DNA of 64,000 nt from NCEH01 sp040049195 (GCF_040049195.1 NZ_JBDZDL010000002.1), one strand, 5' to 3'. Positions 16,301-25,817 are shown, numbered from the stretch's first letter. Notes: generated by a model from the sequence alone, not told the origin. Program-made: numbers and translations.

Positions 16301-17557
16301 TCAGTCGAGCGCGCGCCAGCCGATGTCGTTGCGATAGAAACCGTCCGGCCAATCGATGCGGGTGGCGGCACGATAAGCCCTGTCGCGGGCCTCGCGCAGC
16401 GTATCGCCGACGGCGGTGACGTTCAGCACGCGCCCGCCGTTGGACACGATCTTGGCGCCCGACCGCTTGGTGCCGGCCTGGAAGACGATCACGCCCTCTT
16501 CCTTTTCGGCGTCCTCGATGCCGCGGATTTCCGAGCCGGTCTGGTGCGGGCCGGGATAGCCGCGGCTGGCATACACCACCGTGATGGCGCTCTTGGGCGA
16601 CCATTGCGGGGCAGCGCCGGCGAGTTCGCCGTGGGCGGCGGCGTTGAGCAGGGCGAGCAGATCGCTCTCCAGGCGCGGCATCAGCACCTGGCATTCCGGA
16701 TCGCCGAACCGGCAATTGTATTCCACCAGCTTCGGCCCGCTCTGCGTCAGCATGAGGCCGGCATAGAGGATGCCGCGATAGGGGCTGCCCTCGGCCACCA
16801 TGGCACGTGCCGTGGGCACGACGATTTCCGCGATCGCCCGTGCTTCCAGCTCGGCGGTCAGCACCGGGGCGGGGGAATAGGCGCCCATGCCGCCGGTGTT
16901 GGGGCCGAGGTCGCCGTCGAAGGCGCGCTTGTGGTCCTGCGCGCTGCCGAAGGGAATGACGGTCTCGCCATCGACGAGGCAGAAGAGGCTGGCCTCCTCG
17001 CCCTCCATGAATTCCTCGATCAGCACTTCCTGCCCGCCGCCGGCGAACACCTGGTCGATGGCGGCGATGGCTTCCTCTACGGTCAGCGCCACCACCACGC
17101 CCTTGCCGGCCATCAGGCCGTCGGCCTTGATGACGATGGGCGCGCCCTCGGTGGTCACATGGGCCCAGGCGGCTTCCGGCTTGGTGAAGCGGGCGAACGC
17201 GGCCGTGGGAATGCCATGGGCGCGGCACAATTCCTTGGTGAAGAGCTTGGAGCCTTCCAGCCGGGCGGCGGCGGCCGTGGGGCCGAAGGCGGGGATGCCG
17301 GCCTCGGCCAGGCGATCGACCAGGCCCGCCACCAGGGGCGCCTCGGGGCCCACCACCACCAGTTCGATGCCGTTCTTCTTGCACCACGTCACCAGCGTGT
17401 CGTGGGCGGAGAGCGCGATGCCTTCCACCAGCTCGGCATGATCCGCGATGCCGGGATTGCCCGGCAGGGCATAGAGCTGAGCGATGCTAGGGCTCTGCGC
17501 GAGCTTCCAGGCGAGGGCATGCTCGCGGCCACCGGAACCGAGCAGAAGCACATTCAT
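16301..17557 (-). CDS. purD: Phosphoribosylamine--glycine ligase
   Basis: PurD joins 5-phosphoribosylamine and glycine with ATP in purine synthesis. The 418-residue protein begins MNVLLLGSGGREHALAWKL, and has an ATP-grasp domain with KADGLMAGKGVVVA, GPNTGGMGAYSPAP, YNCRFGDPECQ and the C-terminal GGRVLNVTA motif. It is divergent from xseA; the 132-bp gap must hold both promoters, none of which I can place firmly. Confidence 0.97.
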   Translation of the reverse strand: MNVLLLGSGGREHALAWKLAQSPSIAQLYALPGNPGIADHAELVEGIALSAHDTLVTWCKKNGIELVVVGPEAPLVAGLVDRLAEAGIPAFGPTAAAARLEGSKLFTKELCRAHGIPTAAFARFTKPEAAWAHVTTEGAPIVIKADGLMAGKGVVVALTVEEAIAAIDQVFAGGGQEVLIEEFMEGEEASLFCLVDGETVIPFGSAQDHKRAFDGDLGPNTGGMGAYSPAPVLTAELEARAIAEIVVPTARAMVAEGSPYRGILYAGLMLTQSGPKLVEYNCRFGDPECQVLMPRLESDLLALLNAAAHGELAGAAPQWSPKSAITVVYASRGYPGPHQTGSEIRGIEDAEKEEGVIVFQAGTKRSGAKIVSNGGRVLNVTAVGDTLREARDRAYRAATRIDWPDGFYRNDIGWRALD

Positions 17558-17689
17558 GCGGCATCATCTCCCTTTTTAACTTCGCTATCGGCTTGCGGGC
17601 TTCCAAACAAGGGGGGAGGCATTGCGCTCGCCGCATATGAGATGATGCCGCTATGCTCTTGCCAAGATCGTATGCAGCGATGTGAGTCG

Positions 17690-19309
17690 ATGGTCCAACT
17701 GCCCGAACCCCATGCCAATGCTCCCGAATGGAGCGTTTCGGAACTCTCCGCCGCGCTGCGCCGCACGGTGGAGGATGCCTATGGCCATGTCCGCGTGCGG
17801 GGCGAAATTTCCGGTTACCGCGGCCCGCATTCCTCCGGCCATGCCTATTTCTCGCTGAAGGACGAGGGCGCCCGGCTCGATGCCGTGGTGTGGAAGGGCA
17901 ATTTCGCCCGCCTCAAGCTGCGGCCCGAGGAGGGGCTGGAGGTGATCGCCGTCGGGCGGCTGACCACCTATCCCGGCAAGTCGGGCTACCAGATCATCAT
18001 CGAATCCCTGGAGTTCGCCGGCGCCGGCGCCATCATGGCCATGCTGGAGGAGCGCAAGCGCCGGCTCGCCGCCGAAGGCCTGTTCGATCCCGCGCGCAAG
18101 ACGCTGCTGCCCTATCTGCCGAACGTCATCGGCATCGTCACTTCGCCCACCGGCGCCGTCATCCGGGATATTCTGCACCGGCTCGCAGATCGTTTTCCGC
18201 GCCGGGTGGTGGTGTGGCCGGTGCGGGTGCAGGGCGATACCTGCGCCGCCGAGGTCGCCGCCGCCATTCGCGGCTTCAACGCCTTGCCGCACGATGGGCC
18301 GGTGCCACGGCCGGACGTGATCATCGTCGCGCGCGGCGGCGGCTCGCTGGAAGACCTGCTGGGCTTTTCCGAGGAAGCGGTGGTGCGCGCCGCCGCCGAA
18401 AGCGCGATTCCGCTCGTCTCCGCCGTCGGCCATGAGACCGACGTGACGCTGATCGATTTTGCCGCCGACGTGCGCGCGCCGACCCCCACCGCCGCCGCCG
18501 AGATGGTGGTGCCGGTGCGGGCGGATCTGCTGGTGGCGGTGGAAGGGCTGGGCGGCCGGCTCATGGCCGCCCCCTTGCGCCTTCTGGAGCGCCGGCGCGG
18601 CGAATTGCGCGCGCTCGTGCGCCTGCTGCCCTCCGCCGATGCGCTCCTCGCCATTCCCCGCCAGCGGCTCGATGCGGCATCCGGCCGCCTGCCGCGTGCA
18701 TTGCGGGCGAATGCGTTCGCCCATCGCATCCAGTTCCAGAAGGCCAGCGCGCGGCTGTCCCCCTCCAGCCTGAAGGCGCGTCTGGACCGGGCGCGCGAGC
18801 GAAACGCGAGCCTCGGCACGAATCTGGAGCGCTGCCTGCGGCGGGCGGTGGAGCGCAAGCGGGAACGCTTTTCCGCCGTCGGCGCCGGCCTCGATGCGGC
18901 CCGGCGCGCGCAGCGTGTCCATATCGCCCGCAATCGCGACCGTCTGGAAGGCCTCAGCGGGCGGGCGAGCAGGGCGGCGCGCATTCTGCTGCGCGAGCGG
19001 AAGCGCCAGCTTTCGAGCGTTGCGCAGGTGCTGGAGGCTTTGTCCTATCACGGCGTGCTAAAGCGCGGCTTCGCTTTGGTGCGCGATGCGCAAGGCGCGG
19101 CGGTGCGCACAGCCTCGGCGGTCGCACCGGGCACGGCGCTGGAATTGGAGTTCGCCGACGGGCGCGTCGGCGCGGTGGCGAACGGTGTCGGCGCCGCTCC
19201 CCTTCCGCCCACCGGCGGGCCGTCCCTCGCCCCGCCGGCGCGGGCCAAGCCGGTGCGCACGCGCGGCGGCGACAAGGCAAAATCCCAGCCCGGCCTGTTC
19301 GACCTTTGA
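17690..19309 (+). CDS. xseA: Exodeoxyribonuclease VII large subunit
   Basis: XseA is the catalytic large subunit of exonuclease VII, which degrades single-stranded DNA with the XseB small subunit. The 539-residue product shows the N-terminal OB domain (WSVSELSAALRRTVEDAYGHVRVRGEISGY region), the catalytic core with ARGGGSLEDLL, AVGHETDVTL and DVRAPTPTAAAE, a long Arg-rich coiled-coil and the SYHGVLKRGFALVRD C-terminal motif. The extreme C-terminus extends with a Pro/Lys-rich tail ending PGLFDL. ATG 17690 is preferred; 17672 is a possible alternative start six codons upstream. Confidence 0.95.
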   Translation: MVQLPEPHANAPEWSVSELSAALRRTVEDAYGHVRVRGEISGYRGPHSSGHAYFSLKDEGARLDAVVWKGNFARLKLRPEEGLEVIAVGRLTTYPGKSGYQIIIESLEFAGAGAIMAMLEERKRRLAAEGLFDPARKTLLPYLPNVIGIVTSPTGAVIRDILHRLADRFPRRVVVWPVRVQGDTCAAEVAAAIRGFNALPHDGPVPRPDVIIVARGGGSLEDLLGFSEEAVVRAAAESAIPLVSAVGHETDVTLIDFAADVRAPTPTAAAEMVVPVRADLLVAVEGLGGRLMAAPLRLLERRRGELRALVRLLPSADALLAIPRQRLDAASGRLPRALRANAFAHRIQFQKASARLSPSSLKARLDRARERNASLGTNLERCLRRAVERKRERFSAVGAGLDAARRAQRVHIARNRDRLEGLSGRASRAARILLRERKRQLSSVAQVLEALSYHGVLKRGFALVRDAQGAAVRTASAVAPGTALELEFADGRVGAVANGVGAAPLPPTGGPSLAPPARAKPVRTRGGDKAKSQPGLFDL

Positions 19310-19389
19310 CAATGGATGCAACGGCCCTTTCGGTCGGCGGCGGTTGGGCTTATGTTGATCCGGCTAGATGAGGCCTTGTTTTAACCGTG

Positions 19390-19617
19390 ATGAACAGATT
19401 CGAGCGCTTTCCCGAAGGCAATGGCGAAGCCGAGCTGCGCTATCTGGATGGCGAATTCCGCATCGTGCGCCCCGGCACCTTCGTGCGCTGTGCCGTGACC
19501 GGCCAGGGGATTGCGCTGGACGAGCTGCGCTATTGGAGCGTCGACCTGCAGGAAGCCTATGCTGATCCGCAGGCTGTCTTGACGCGCGTCAACCAGCTCC
19601 GCCGCCAGCAGGGCTGA
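19390..19617 (+). CDS. DUF2093 small protein
   Basis: A 75-residue protein with the DUF2093 pattern: EAELRYLDGEFRIVRPGTFVRCAVTG and IALDELRYWSVDLQEAY. The TG of a preceding in-frame GTG abuts the ATG at 19390, which is used here. Function is unknown. The family is found between xseA and lpxK in Rhizobiales, as here. Its last 29 bp overlap the end of the convergent lpxK gene. Confidence 0.85.
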   Translation: MNRFERFPEGNGEAELRYLDGEFRIVRPGTFVRCAVTGQGIALDELRYWSVDLQEAYADPQAVLTRVNQLRRQQG

Positions 19618-20626
19618 GCCGGCGCGCCGCGCGTGTCTGCGCCAGCGCGATGAGCGCATCGAAGCTCTGAGCGCCATCCAGCTCCAGCCCCACCCGCAGG
19701 ACGCGCACGTGTGCGCGCACCGCGTCGAAGCCTTGCGCGCCGAGCCGGGCGGCATCCTTCGCGGTGGTCACCAGGCACAGCCCGCCCGCCTCCGCCTCGC
19801 GGTGGAGCGTGGAAAGATCGGCGGGCGTGTAGGGATGATGATCGGGAAACGCCTGGCTCTCCACCACGTCGAGCTCGAGGTCGCGCAGGGTCCGGAAGAA
19901 TTTGTCCGGCCGCCCGATGCCGGCGAAGGCAAAGACGCGCCGGCCGGCGAGCGCGGCGGCATCCTCGGCGTCGGCCACAAGCTTGCCGCGCAGCACCTCC
20001 AGCCGCCCCACGGCTTGCGCGGCCACCGCTTTTCCGGCTTCTCCCGGACCGATCACCAATAGCGCATCCGCGCGCGCCGCCTGGGCGAGGAACGGCGCGC
20101 GCAGCGGCCCGGCCGGCAGCACGTGCCCGTTGCCGAGCCCGGCCGCGCTGTCCACCACCAGCAAAGCGGCATCTTTGTGCAGGGACGGGTTCTGAAACCC
20201 GTCGTCCATCACGATGTGCGAGGCGCCCTGGGCCACCGCGAGCCGCGCGCCTGCGACCCGGTCGCGCGAAACCACCGTGGGGGCGGCCTGGGCCAGGAGC
20301 AGGGCTTCATCCCCCACGGCCGCGGCATCGTGGCGGGCGAGATCCACCAGCAGCGGGCCGGCTTCGCGCCCGCCATGGCCGCGCAGCAGGGCGAAGGGGG
20401 TGGCGCCGCGCGCCTTCAGCCGGCCGAGCAGCGCCAGGGCGGTGGGCGTCTTGCCCGCGCCGCCCACCGTGGGATTGCCGACGCAGATCACCGGCACGTC
20501 TACCGCGACGCCGGGCTGCGCCATCCGGCGCAGCGTCACCGCGCCGACGATCCAGCCGACCGGCGCAAGCAACAGGCCGGCCAGGGAGCGCGGGTGCGAC
20601 CAGAAGGCGGGCGCCCGGGCGAACAT
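19589..20626 (-). CDS. lpxK: Tetraacyldisaccharide 4'-kinase
   Basis: LpxK phosphorylates the 4' position of the lipid A disaccharide precursor at the inner membrane. The 345-residue protein has an N-terminal membrane-associated helix and the P-loop GNPTVGGAGKTP (50-61), followed by VMDDGFQNPSLHKD and the FAGIGRPDKFF motif. Its ATG at 20626 shares its A with the waaA stop (TGATG), indicating translational coupling. The stop overlaps the convergent DUF2093 gene. Confidence 0.95.
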   Translation of the reverse strand: MFARAPAFWSHPRSLAGLLLAPVGWIVGAVTLRRMAQPGVAVDVPVICVGNPTVGGAGKTPTALALLGRLKARGATPFALLRGHGGREAGPLLVDLARHDAAAVGDEALLLAQAAPTVVSRDRVAGARLAVAQGASHIVMDDGFQNPSLHKDAALLVVDSAAGLGNGHVLPAGPLRAPFLAQAARADALLVIGPGEAGKAVAAQAVGRLEVLRGKLVADAEDAAALAGRRVFAFAGIGRPDKFFRTLRDLELDVVESQAFPDHHPYTPADLSTLHREAEAGGLCLVTTAKDAARLGAQGFDAVRAHVRVLRVGLELDGAQSFDALIALAQTRAARRLSPAGGGAG

Positions 20627-21918
20627 CAGCGCGCGAGGCGAATGTGGAGGAGATACGGCTCGATGGCCGAGAGCGTGCGGTCCAGGGCGCCACCGAGCTG
20701 ATCCACCACCTGGCGGGCGGCGGCGGCGGTCTGCGCATGGAGCGAACCGTCGAACAGCAGCGCGGAGACGCACTGGGCGATGTCGCCGTCATTCTGCACC
20801 AACGCCGCGCCGTGGCGCTCGTCGAGCCGCGCGTAGATGGAGCCGAAATTCCACACATGGGGGCCGTGCAGGGCGACCGAGCCGAGCTTGGCGGGCTCGA
20901 TGGGGTTCTGCCCGCCATGGCGCACCAGCGAGCCGCCCATGAACACCACGGGGGCGAGGCGATAGAACAGGCCCAGCTCGCCGATGGTGTCGGCGACATA
21001 GATTTCGGTTCCCGCGTCCGGCAGATAGCCGTCGCTGCGCTGCGCCGCCGCCAGATGGGCCGCCTCGGCGAGCAAGCGCACCTCCGCGCCCCGTTCGGGA
21101 TGGCGCGGGGCGATGATGGTGAGGAGGTCGGGAAATTCCTCCGCGAGCCGGCGATGGGCCGCAAGCATGATCTCTTCCTCGCCGGGATGGGTGGAGGCGG
21201 CGAGGAAGATCGGCCGATCGCCGCATTCCGAGCTCATGCGGTCGAGCGCTTTGGCATCAGCGGGCGGGGCGGGGGCGTCGAACTTGAGATTGCCCACCAC
21301 TTCCACGCGCGGCGCGCCGAGCGCCTTGAAGCGCACCGCGTCATCGCGGCTCTGCGCAAGGCACAGGTCGACCCGCGAGAGCAGAGCGCGCGCGCTCTTC
21401 GGCAGATGCGCCCAGCGCTCCGCCGAGCGGCGCGACAGGCGCCCGTTCACCAGCACCAAAGGCGTGTTGCGGCGGCCGAGCTCGCTCATGAGGTTCGGCC
21501 ACAATTCCGATTCCGCCAGCAGCACGAGGTCCGGCTTCCAATGATCCAGGAACCGGCCAACGAAGCGGTGGGCGTCGAGCGGCATGAATTGGTGGATCAC
21601 CGAGGGGTGCGCCCGCCGCGCCGCGATGCGGCTGGAGGTCAGCGTGCCGGAGGTGAGCAATATGCCATAGCCGCGCCCCGCCAGCCGTTCGATCAGCGGC
21701 AGGACGGAGACGATCTCGCCGACGCTGGCGCCATGCACCCAGATCAACGGGCCGCGCGGACGGGCGGCGCTCGCGATGCCGCGGCGTTCGGAGAGGCGCG
21801 CGGGATCTTCCTTGCCCTTGCCCACGCGGTACCTGAGCCAGGCGGGGGTGAGCAGCGCTGCCGCCGACGTGACGCCCCGATACAGGCGCAGCGGAACCGG
21901 CAGGCGGATGCCCTTCAT
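20626..21918 (-). CDS. waaA: 3-deoxy-D-manno-octulosonic acid transferase
   Basis: WaaA (KdtA) transfers Kdo from CMP-Kdo to lipid A precursor. The 430-residue GT-B glycosyltransferase has an N-terminal membrane segment, the WVHGASVGE motif with the catalytic Glu at 68, ESELWPNLMSEL, and the C-terminal GGQNPIEPAKLG motif. Start ATG 21918 overlaps the stop of the upstream acyltransferase gene (ATGA), and the stop overlaps the lpxK start, so three lipid genes are translationally linked. Confidence 0.95.
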   Translation of the reverse strand: MKGIRLPVPLRLYRGVTSAAALLTPAWLRYRVGKGKEDPARLSERRGIASAARPRGPLIWVHGASVGEIVSVLPLIERLAGRGYGILLTSGTLTSSRIAARRAHPSVIHQFMPLDAHRFVGRFLDHWKPDLVLLAESELWPNLMSELGRRNTPLVLVNGRLSRRSAERWAHLPKSARALLSRVDLCLAQSRDDAVRFKALGAPRVEVVGNLKFDAPAPPADAKALDRMSSECGDRPIFLAASTHPGEEEIMLAAHRRLAEEFPDLLTIIAPRHPERGAEVRLLAEAAHLAAAQRSDGYLPDAGTEIYVADTIGELGLFYRLAPVVFMGGSLVRHGGQNPIEPAKLGSVALHGPHVWNFGSIYARLDERHGAALVQNDGDIAQCVSALLFDGSLHAQTAAAARQVVDQLGGALDRTLSAIEPYLLHIRLAR

Positions 21919-22619
21919 GCCGGCGCCCCCTGCGGGCGGCCAACCATCGCCTCGGCCCGGGCGGTGATGGTCTCCAGGCTGCGTTGCAATTGCGCGCGCG
22001 CCGCCTGCATGCCGGCCTCGTCCACATCGCGATCGACGAAGATCGGGTCGCCGACCACCGCCGCCCCGCGCCCGAACGGCAGGTTCAGGCTGGCCTTGTC
22101 CCAGCTCTTCAGAACGATGCGGTTGGCGGTCGCCATGGCGATCGGCAGGATCGGCCGGCCGGAATGGCGCGCGATGGTGATCACGCCAAGTCCGGCGCGG
22201 CGGGCGATCTTCGGCACGTCTGCGGTCATGGCCACGTTGATACCCTCGCGCAGGGTCTCGATCATGGCATAGGTGGCCGAGACGCCGCCCTTGCGATGGA
22301 AATCCCCCGGCGAGGTCGCCCCCGAGCCGCGAATGGTGCCGACCCCGAGCCGCTCGGCCGCGATGGCGTTGATCTCGGCGTCCGCATGGCGCGAGATCAG
22401 CACCTTGGCCTGATGGTGCGGCTTCATGATGAAGGGGGTGAGGAAATGCTGGCCATGCCAGAAGGTCATGATCAGCGGCAGGTGTGCATCGATGCGCTCG
22501 TAGATGTCCGCGGGCTCCACGTCGAAACGCGTTGTGCGGGCCACCAGCGCGAAATAGGACGCGAAGGTCGTGCCGGCGGCGATCTGGAAGCCACGGTTCG
22601 TGCGAAGACGGCGCCACAT
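21915..22619 (-). CDS. DUF374 lysophospholipid acyltransferase-family protein
   Basis: A 234-residue protein of the DUF374 (PF04028) branch of the acyltransferase superfamily. Visible are the FWHGQHFLTPF motif, DAEINAIAAERLGVGTIRGS, MTADVPKIAR and a GRPILPIA segment. It sits directly before waaA and lpxK, so a role in lipid A or Kdo-lipid acylation is likely but unproved. The ATG at 22619 (MWRRLRTNRG) is chosen from homologue length; an upstream in-frame ATG at 22700 would add a Gly/Pro-rich 27-residue extension. Confidence 0.82.
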   Translation of the reverse strand: MWRRLRTNRGFQIAAGTTFASYFALVARTTRFDVEPADIYERIDAHLPLIMTFWHGQHFLTPFIMKPHHQAKVLISRHADAEINAIAAERLGVGTIRGSGATSPGDFHRKGGVSATYAMIETLREGINVAMTADVPKIARRAGLGVITIARHSGRPILPIAMATANRIVLKSWDKASLNLPFGRGAAVVGDPIFVDRDVDEAGMQAARAQLQRSLETITARAEAMVGRPQGAPA

Positions 22620-22812
22620 GCTCAAAAAGCGTCCTGCTCCTTGCGTGGGTGCGGTTCCCGGCAGGAACGCGAACGGACCCACAAACCCCGAAGGGTTCAT
22701 ACTTTGGACGGGCGGGGAAGTATTACCCTTATGATACCGCCAGACGCAAGCGCTGCCGGGTACCGGCCCAGCGGCGAAGCCTAAGCTGAGGTCTGGTGGG
22801 AAGATTGCGCCT

Positions 22813-23061
22813 CTAGGCGCCGGGCGTGTGGGTATCGGGGTCCAGCAGGCGATGCATGTGGACGACGAAATACCGCATCAGGGCATTGTCCACGGTCTGC
22901 TGCGCCTTCGCGCGCCAGGCAGCGGCGGCGCTCGCGTAGTCGGGATAGATGCCGACGATGTCGACCTTCGACAGATCCTTGAACTCGACGCCGTCGAGTT
23001 CCTTCAACTCGCCCCCGAAAACGAGGTGCAGCAATTGTTTCGGTTCGGAAGAAGTGGTCAT
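22813..23061 (-). CDS. DUF4170 small protein
   Basis: An 82-residue soluble protein with the DUF4170 pattern: LLHLVFGGELKELDG near the N-terminus, VDIVGIYPDYASAAAAWRAKAQQTVDNA and YFVVHMHRLLDP at the end. Function unknown. The gene lies between the IMPase-family gene and the acyltransferase-waaA-lpxK unit, a conserved arrangement in Rhizobiales, so it is probably part of the envelope operon. Confidence 0.85.
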   Translation of the reverse strand: MTTSSEPKQLLHLVFGGELKELDGVEFKDLSKVDIVGIYPDYASAAAAWRAKAQQTVDNALMRYFVVHMHRLLDPDTHTPGA

Positions 23062-23088
23062 GGTGTCAACGTTCCCCGGCGGTGACGA

Positions 23089-23928
23089 TTAGAAGATGGC
23101 CCCGAACTCGCGTTGCGCGAGGGCGAGGGTTTCGGCGTGAAGCAGGGGTCCCGCGCAGACCAGAGGGCGGTGGAGCGGAACGGGTTCGTTATAGATCGGC
23201 GGCGTGCCGTCCAGGCCGGTCAGCCGCCCGCCCGCCTCGTGCACGATCAGATCGGCGGCGGCGATGTCCCAATCGGCGCTGTTGCCATGGGCGAGGGCGA
23301 TGTCCAGCTCGCCGGTGGCGACACGGGCGAGCCGCAGGGCCAGCGAACGCAGGCGCGGCGGCCGGGTGACGCTGGTGTGGCGGGCGACCCGGTCGAGAAT
23401 CGAGGTGGGACCCGCGACAACGGAGCCGTCCACCGCGACCCGGGCGCCGGCTGCAATGGCCGCTCCATTCCGCGTCGCCCCGCCGCCGAGGGATGCGACG
23501 AACAATTCATCGGAAACCGGCGCGAACAGGGCGCCGGCGATGGGGCGGCCGTTTTCCACCAAAGCGGCGGAGACCACCCAGTCGGCCCCGCCGGCCATGA
23601 AGCCGCGCGTGCCGTCGATGGGATCGACCACCCACACCCGGCGGGCGCCGAGGCGTTCGGAGGAATCGGCGCTCTCCTCGGACAGCCAGCCATAATCGTC
23701 CGCCAGCGCGCTCAGGCGCTCGCGCAGGAAGCGGTCCACCGCGATGTCGGCCTCGGTGACCGGGGAATCATTGTCCTTGGTCCAGCTCGTGACGCCGTTG
23801 CGGAACATGGCAAGCGCAATCGCGCCAGCGGCCGCGACAGCGTCGGCGAGATGGCGCGCCGCGATTGCGGGCACCTCGATCGCCGGTTCGGACGAACCGG
23901 TGGCGGCCGGGGGATCAAGCAGGCTCAT
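23089..23928 (-). CDS. Inositol monophosphatase-family phosphatase
   Basis: A 279-residue Mg2+/Li+-sensitive phosphatase superfamily member. The metal-binding motifs are WLSEES (about residue 78), WVVDPIDGTRGFMAG (about 92-106) and DWDIAAADLIVHEAGG. The Arg-Gly after DPIDGT is closer to HisN/CysQ-like members than to classical IMPase. Candidate substrates are 3'-phosphoadenosine 5'-phosphate, histidinol phosphate or inositol phosphate, and I cannot choose between them. Start is ATG 23928. It leads the DUF4170-acyltransferase-waaA-lpxK run. Confidence 0.8.
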   Translation of the reverse strand: MSLLDPPAATGSSEPAIEVPAIAARHLADAVAAAGAIALAMFRNGVTSWTKDNDSPVTEADIAVDRFLRERLSALADDYGWLSEESADSSERLGARRVWVVDPIDGTRGFMAGGADWVVSAALVENGRPIAGALFAPVSDELFVASLGGGATRNGAAIAAGARVAVDGSVVAGPTSILDRVARHTSVTRPPRLRSLALRLARVATGELDIALAHGNSADWDIAAADLIVHEAGGRLTGLDGTPPIYNEPVPLHRPLVCAGPLLHAETLALAQREFGAIF

Positions 23929-24069
23929 GGGGCAGGCAATAGGCGGAGGTGGCTTTCGGCGCAAGCGGAGATCGGCCCATCCCGGACCGGATTTGGCGCA
24001 CTGCCCAATATTTAGCGTGCGGTGCACAATGCGGTGATGTCGTCGCCTGCCCCGGCAGCCGCGCGAGGG

Positions 24070-25038
24070 TCAGAGCAGGCCGATGGCGACCGCATGCTGC
24101 AGCGCTGCATCGAGCGCAAGGGCCACGAACAACACCAGGCCCGCATCCCGATTGGACTTGAACAGGGCCAGGCAGCGGTCGGGATCGTCGATGTCCAGCC
24201 GCTTCACCTGGATGAACAGATAGGCGGCGAAAGCGACGAGACCGAGGGCCGAGAACACGCCGGCCCCGGCCGAAACCAGGGCCATGGCGAACAGGATCAG
24301 CGTCGCGACATAGGAGACGGCGAGGGCGATCCAGCTGCGCCGGCCGAACAGGAGTGCGGTGGAGCGCACGCCGACGATGGCGTCGTCCTCCCGGTCCTGA
24401 TGGGCATAGATGGTGTCATAGCCGAACACCCAGCACACCGAGCCGGCGAACAGCAGAAGCGCCGGGTCCTCGATGCTGCGGAACACGCTCGCCCAGCCCA
24501 TCAGCGCGCCCCAGGAAAAGGCGATGCCGAGCGCGAGCTGGGGCACCGAGGTGATGCGCTTCATCAAGGGATAGATGGCCACCACCCCGAGCGAGGCGAT
24601 GCCGGTGATGACCGCGAAGCGCGGCAGCGAGAGCAGCACCGCGAACCCGATGAGGCACTGGAAGATCAGGAAGGCGAAGGCGGCGGGAAGGCCGATCTGG
24701 CCGGAGGCCAGCGGACGGTTGCGGGTGCGCGCGACCTTGCGGTCGATCTTGCGGTCGAGAATGTCGTTCCAGGTGCAGCCCGCGCCGCGCATGGCCACGG
24801 AGCCGATGGCGAACAGCACCAGCAGCTTCGGGTCGGGATAGGGCTGGCCGGCGGCGATGGCGGCGAGCGCCGTGGACCACCAGCACGGCAGCACCAGAAG
24901 CCAGCTGCCGATGGGACGGTCGGCGCGCGCGAGACGCAGATAAGGTCGTATCGGCGCCGGCGCGTAGCGATCGACCCAATTGTTGGCGGGCGCATCGGCA
25001 ACCGGTGCGACAGCGCCATCTCCACCCCAACTGGTCAT
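24070..25038 (-). CDS. ubiA: 4-hydroxybenzoate polyprenyltransferase
   Basis: UbiA prenylates 4-hydroxybenzoate in ubiquinone synthesis. The 322-residue integral membrane protein has the first Asp-rich motif NDILDRKIDR (91-100), followed by the ARTRNRPLASG segment, and the second GYDTIYAHQDREDD motif, with about eight or nine hydrophobic helices. It starts 10 bp after the stop of the upstream small secreted-protein gene on the same strand. It is distinct from the second UbiA-type gene at 29907, which carries different motifs. Confidence 0.94.
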   Translation of the reverse strand: MTSWGGDGAVAPVADAPANNWVDRYAPAPIRPYLRLARADRPIGSWLLVLPCWWSTALAAIAAGQPYPDPKLLVLFAIGSVAMRGAGCTWNDILDRKIDRKVARTRNRPLASGQIGLPAAFAFLIFQCLIGFAVLLSLPRFAVITGIASLGVVAIYPLMKRITSVPQLALGIAFSWGALMGWASVFRSIEDPALLLFAGSVCWVFGYDTIYAHQDREDDAIVGVRSTALLFGRRSWIALAVSYVATLILFAMALVSAGAGVFSALGLVAFAAYLFIQVKRLDIDDPDRCLALFKSNRDAGLVLFVALALDAALQHAVAIGLL

Positions 25039-25048
25039 ACGGCGCGCC

Positions 25049-25543
25049 TCACTTGCCGAGGGCGTTGCCGTTCAATGTATCGAAAACGCCGCCGCCCTTT
25101 GAATTCTGGCCGGGAACGTATCCGGTGGTGACGCCAAGCGCGCTGGAAATGGAGCCCTGCGGCGGCGGCTTGCCGCCCGGCTCGCCCCCGGTGGCGCCGG
25201 AGGCGGCGGCCGCGCAGATCTTGTCGCGCAAGGCGGCGGTCTTGGTGTTGTTGGCCTTGGCGGAGGTGACGGCCTGGTCGGGGATCTGGCACCAGTCCTT
25301 ATTGTCCGCGAGGTATTTCGCAAGCTTGCCCTCGACCGCCGTATAGGTGCGGAACAGGCCGCACAATTCCTGCGGCGGCGCCTTGCGCTTGCCGGCGGCC
25401 TGGAGCGCCTGACCCTTCTCTTCCATCTCCTGGCGCAGAGCGTTGAAATCGCTCTGGCAGTCCGCACGGGCGGCGCCGGCCCCTGTCAGGAACAGGGCGA
25501 AAGTGATCGCCGACAGGCGCGCGCATTTGGTGTTCAAGAGCAT
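25049..25543 (-). CDS. Hypothetical secreted protein
   Basis: A 164-residue exported protein with a signal peptide (ARLSAITFALFLTGAGAARA, cleavage before DCQSDF at about residue 28). The mature part has several Cys residues (DCQSDF, ELCGLF, DWCQIP, KICAAA), suggesting two disulfides, and a Gly/Pro/Ser-rich C-terminal third. I do not recognise a named family, though similar short secreted proteins occur in Rhizobiales. It is divergent from the ilv operon and 10 bp before ubiA. Confidence 0.7.
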   Translation of the reverse strand: MLLNTKCARLSAITFALFLTGAGAARADCQSDFNALRQEMEEKGQALQAAGKRKAPPQELCGLFRTYTAVEGKLAKYLADNKDWCQIPDQAVTSAKANNTKTAALRDKICAAAASGATGGEPGGKPPPQGSISSALGVTTGYVPGQNSKGGGVFDTLNGNALGK

Positions 25544-25674
25544 GAGGTCTTCCGCAGCGGCTGCTGATCCAGCTTTTCCCCCTTATATTGCCACGAAAGA
25601 TTGGGCAATATCGGGGCGAAGGCCGAACAATGGCGCTTCCTTGCGCGCGCGTCACAAAAAAGTGGCAGGGCGCC

Positions 25675-25703
25675 TTGACGGAGATTTCGTGCGCGGCTAG
25701 GTT
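25675..25703 (+). promoter_or_regulatory. Sigma70-type promoter of the ilv operon
   Basis: A -35 TTGACG at 25675-25680 and -10 TAGGTT at 25698-25703 are separated by exactly 17 bp. Transcription would begin around 25710, about 24 nt before the leader-peptide ATG. This fits the attenuator that follows. Confidence 0.6.
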
Positions 25704-25733
25704 CGCGCAACTTTTGGAAGGCTATGTGCAGTC

Positions 25734-25790
25734 ATGCGCAAGATCGTTACCATTATCGTACGCAGGAGCGCCACCGGCGGAGCGGCTTGA
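25734..25790 (+). CDS. ilv attenuator leader peptide
   Basis: An 18-residue open frame encodes MRKIVTIIVRRSATGGAA. Residues 4, 5, 7, 8 and 9 are Ile or Val, the pattern expected for a branched-chain leader peptide whose translation senses charged tRNA-Ile and tRNA-Val. A GGAAGG Shine-Dalgarno-like element lies about 12 nt upstream. The frame ends 27 nt before an intrinsic terminator. It precedes ilvI by 156 nt. Leader-peptide attenuation of ilv genes is established in proteobacteria; the assignment here rests on sequence pattern. Confidence 0.75.
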   Translation: MRKIVTIIVRRSATGGAA

Positions 25791-25817
25791 TTGCTGCTGC
25801 GGGATCTGGTGGCGCGT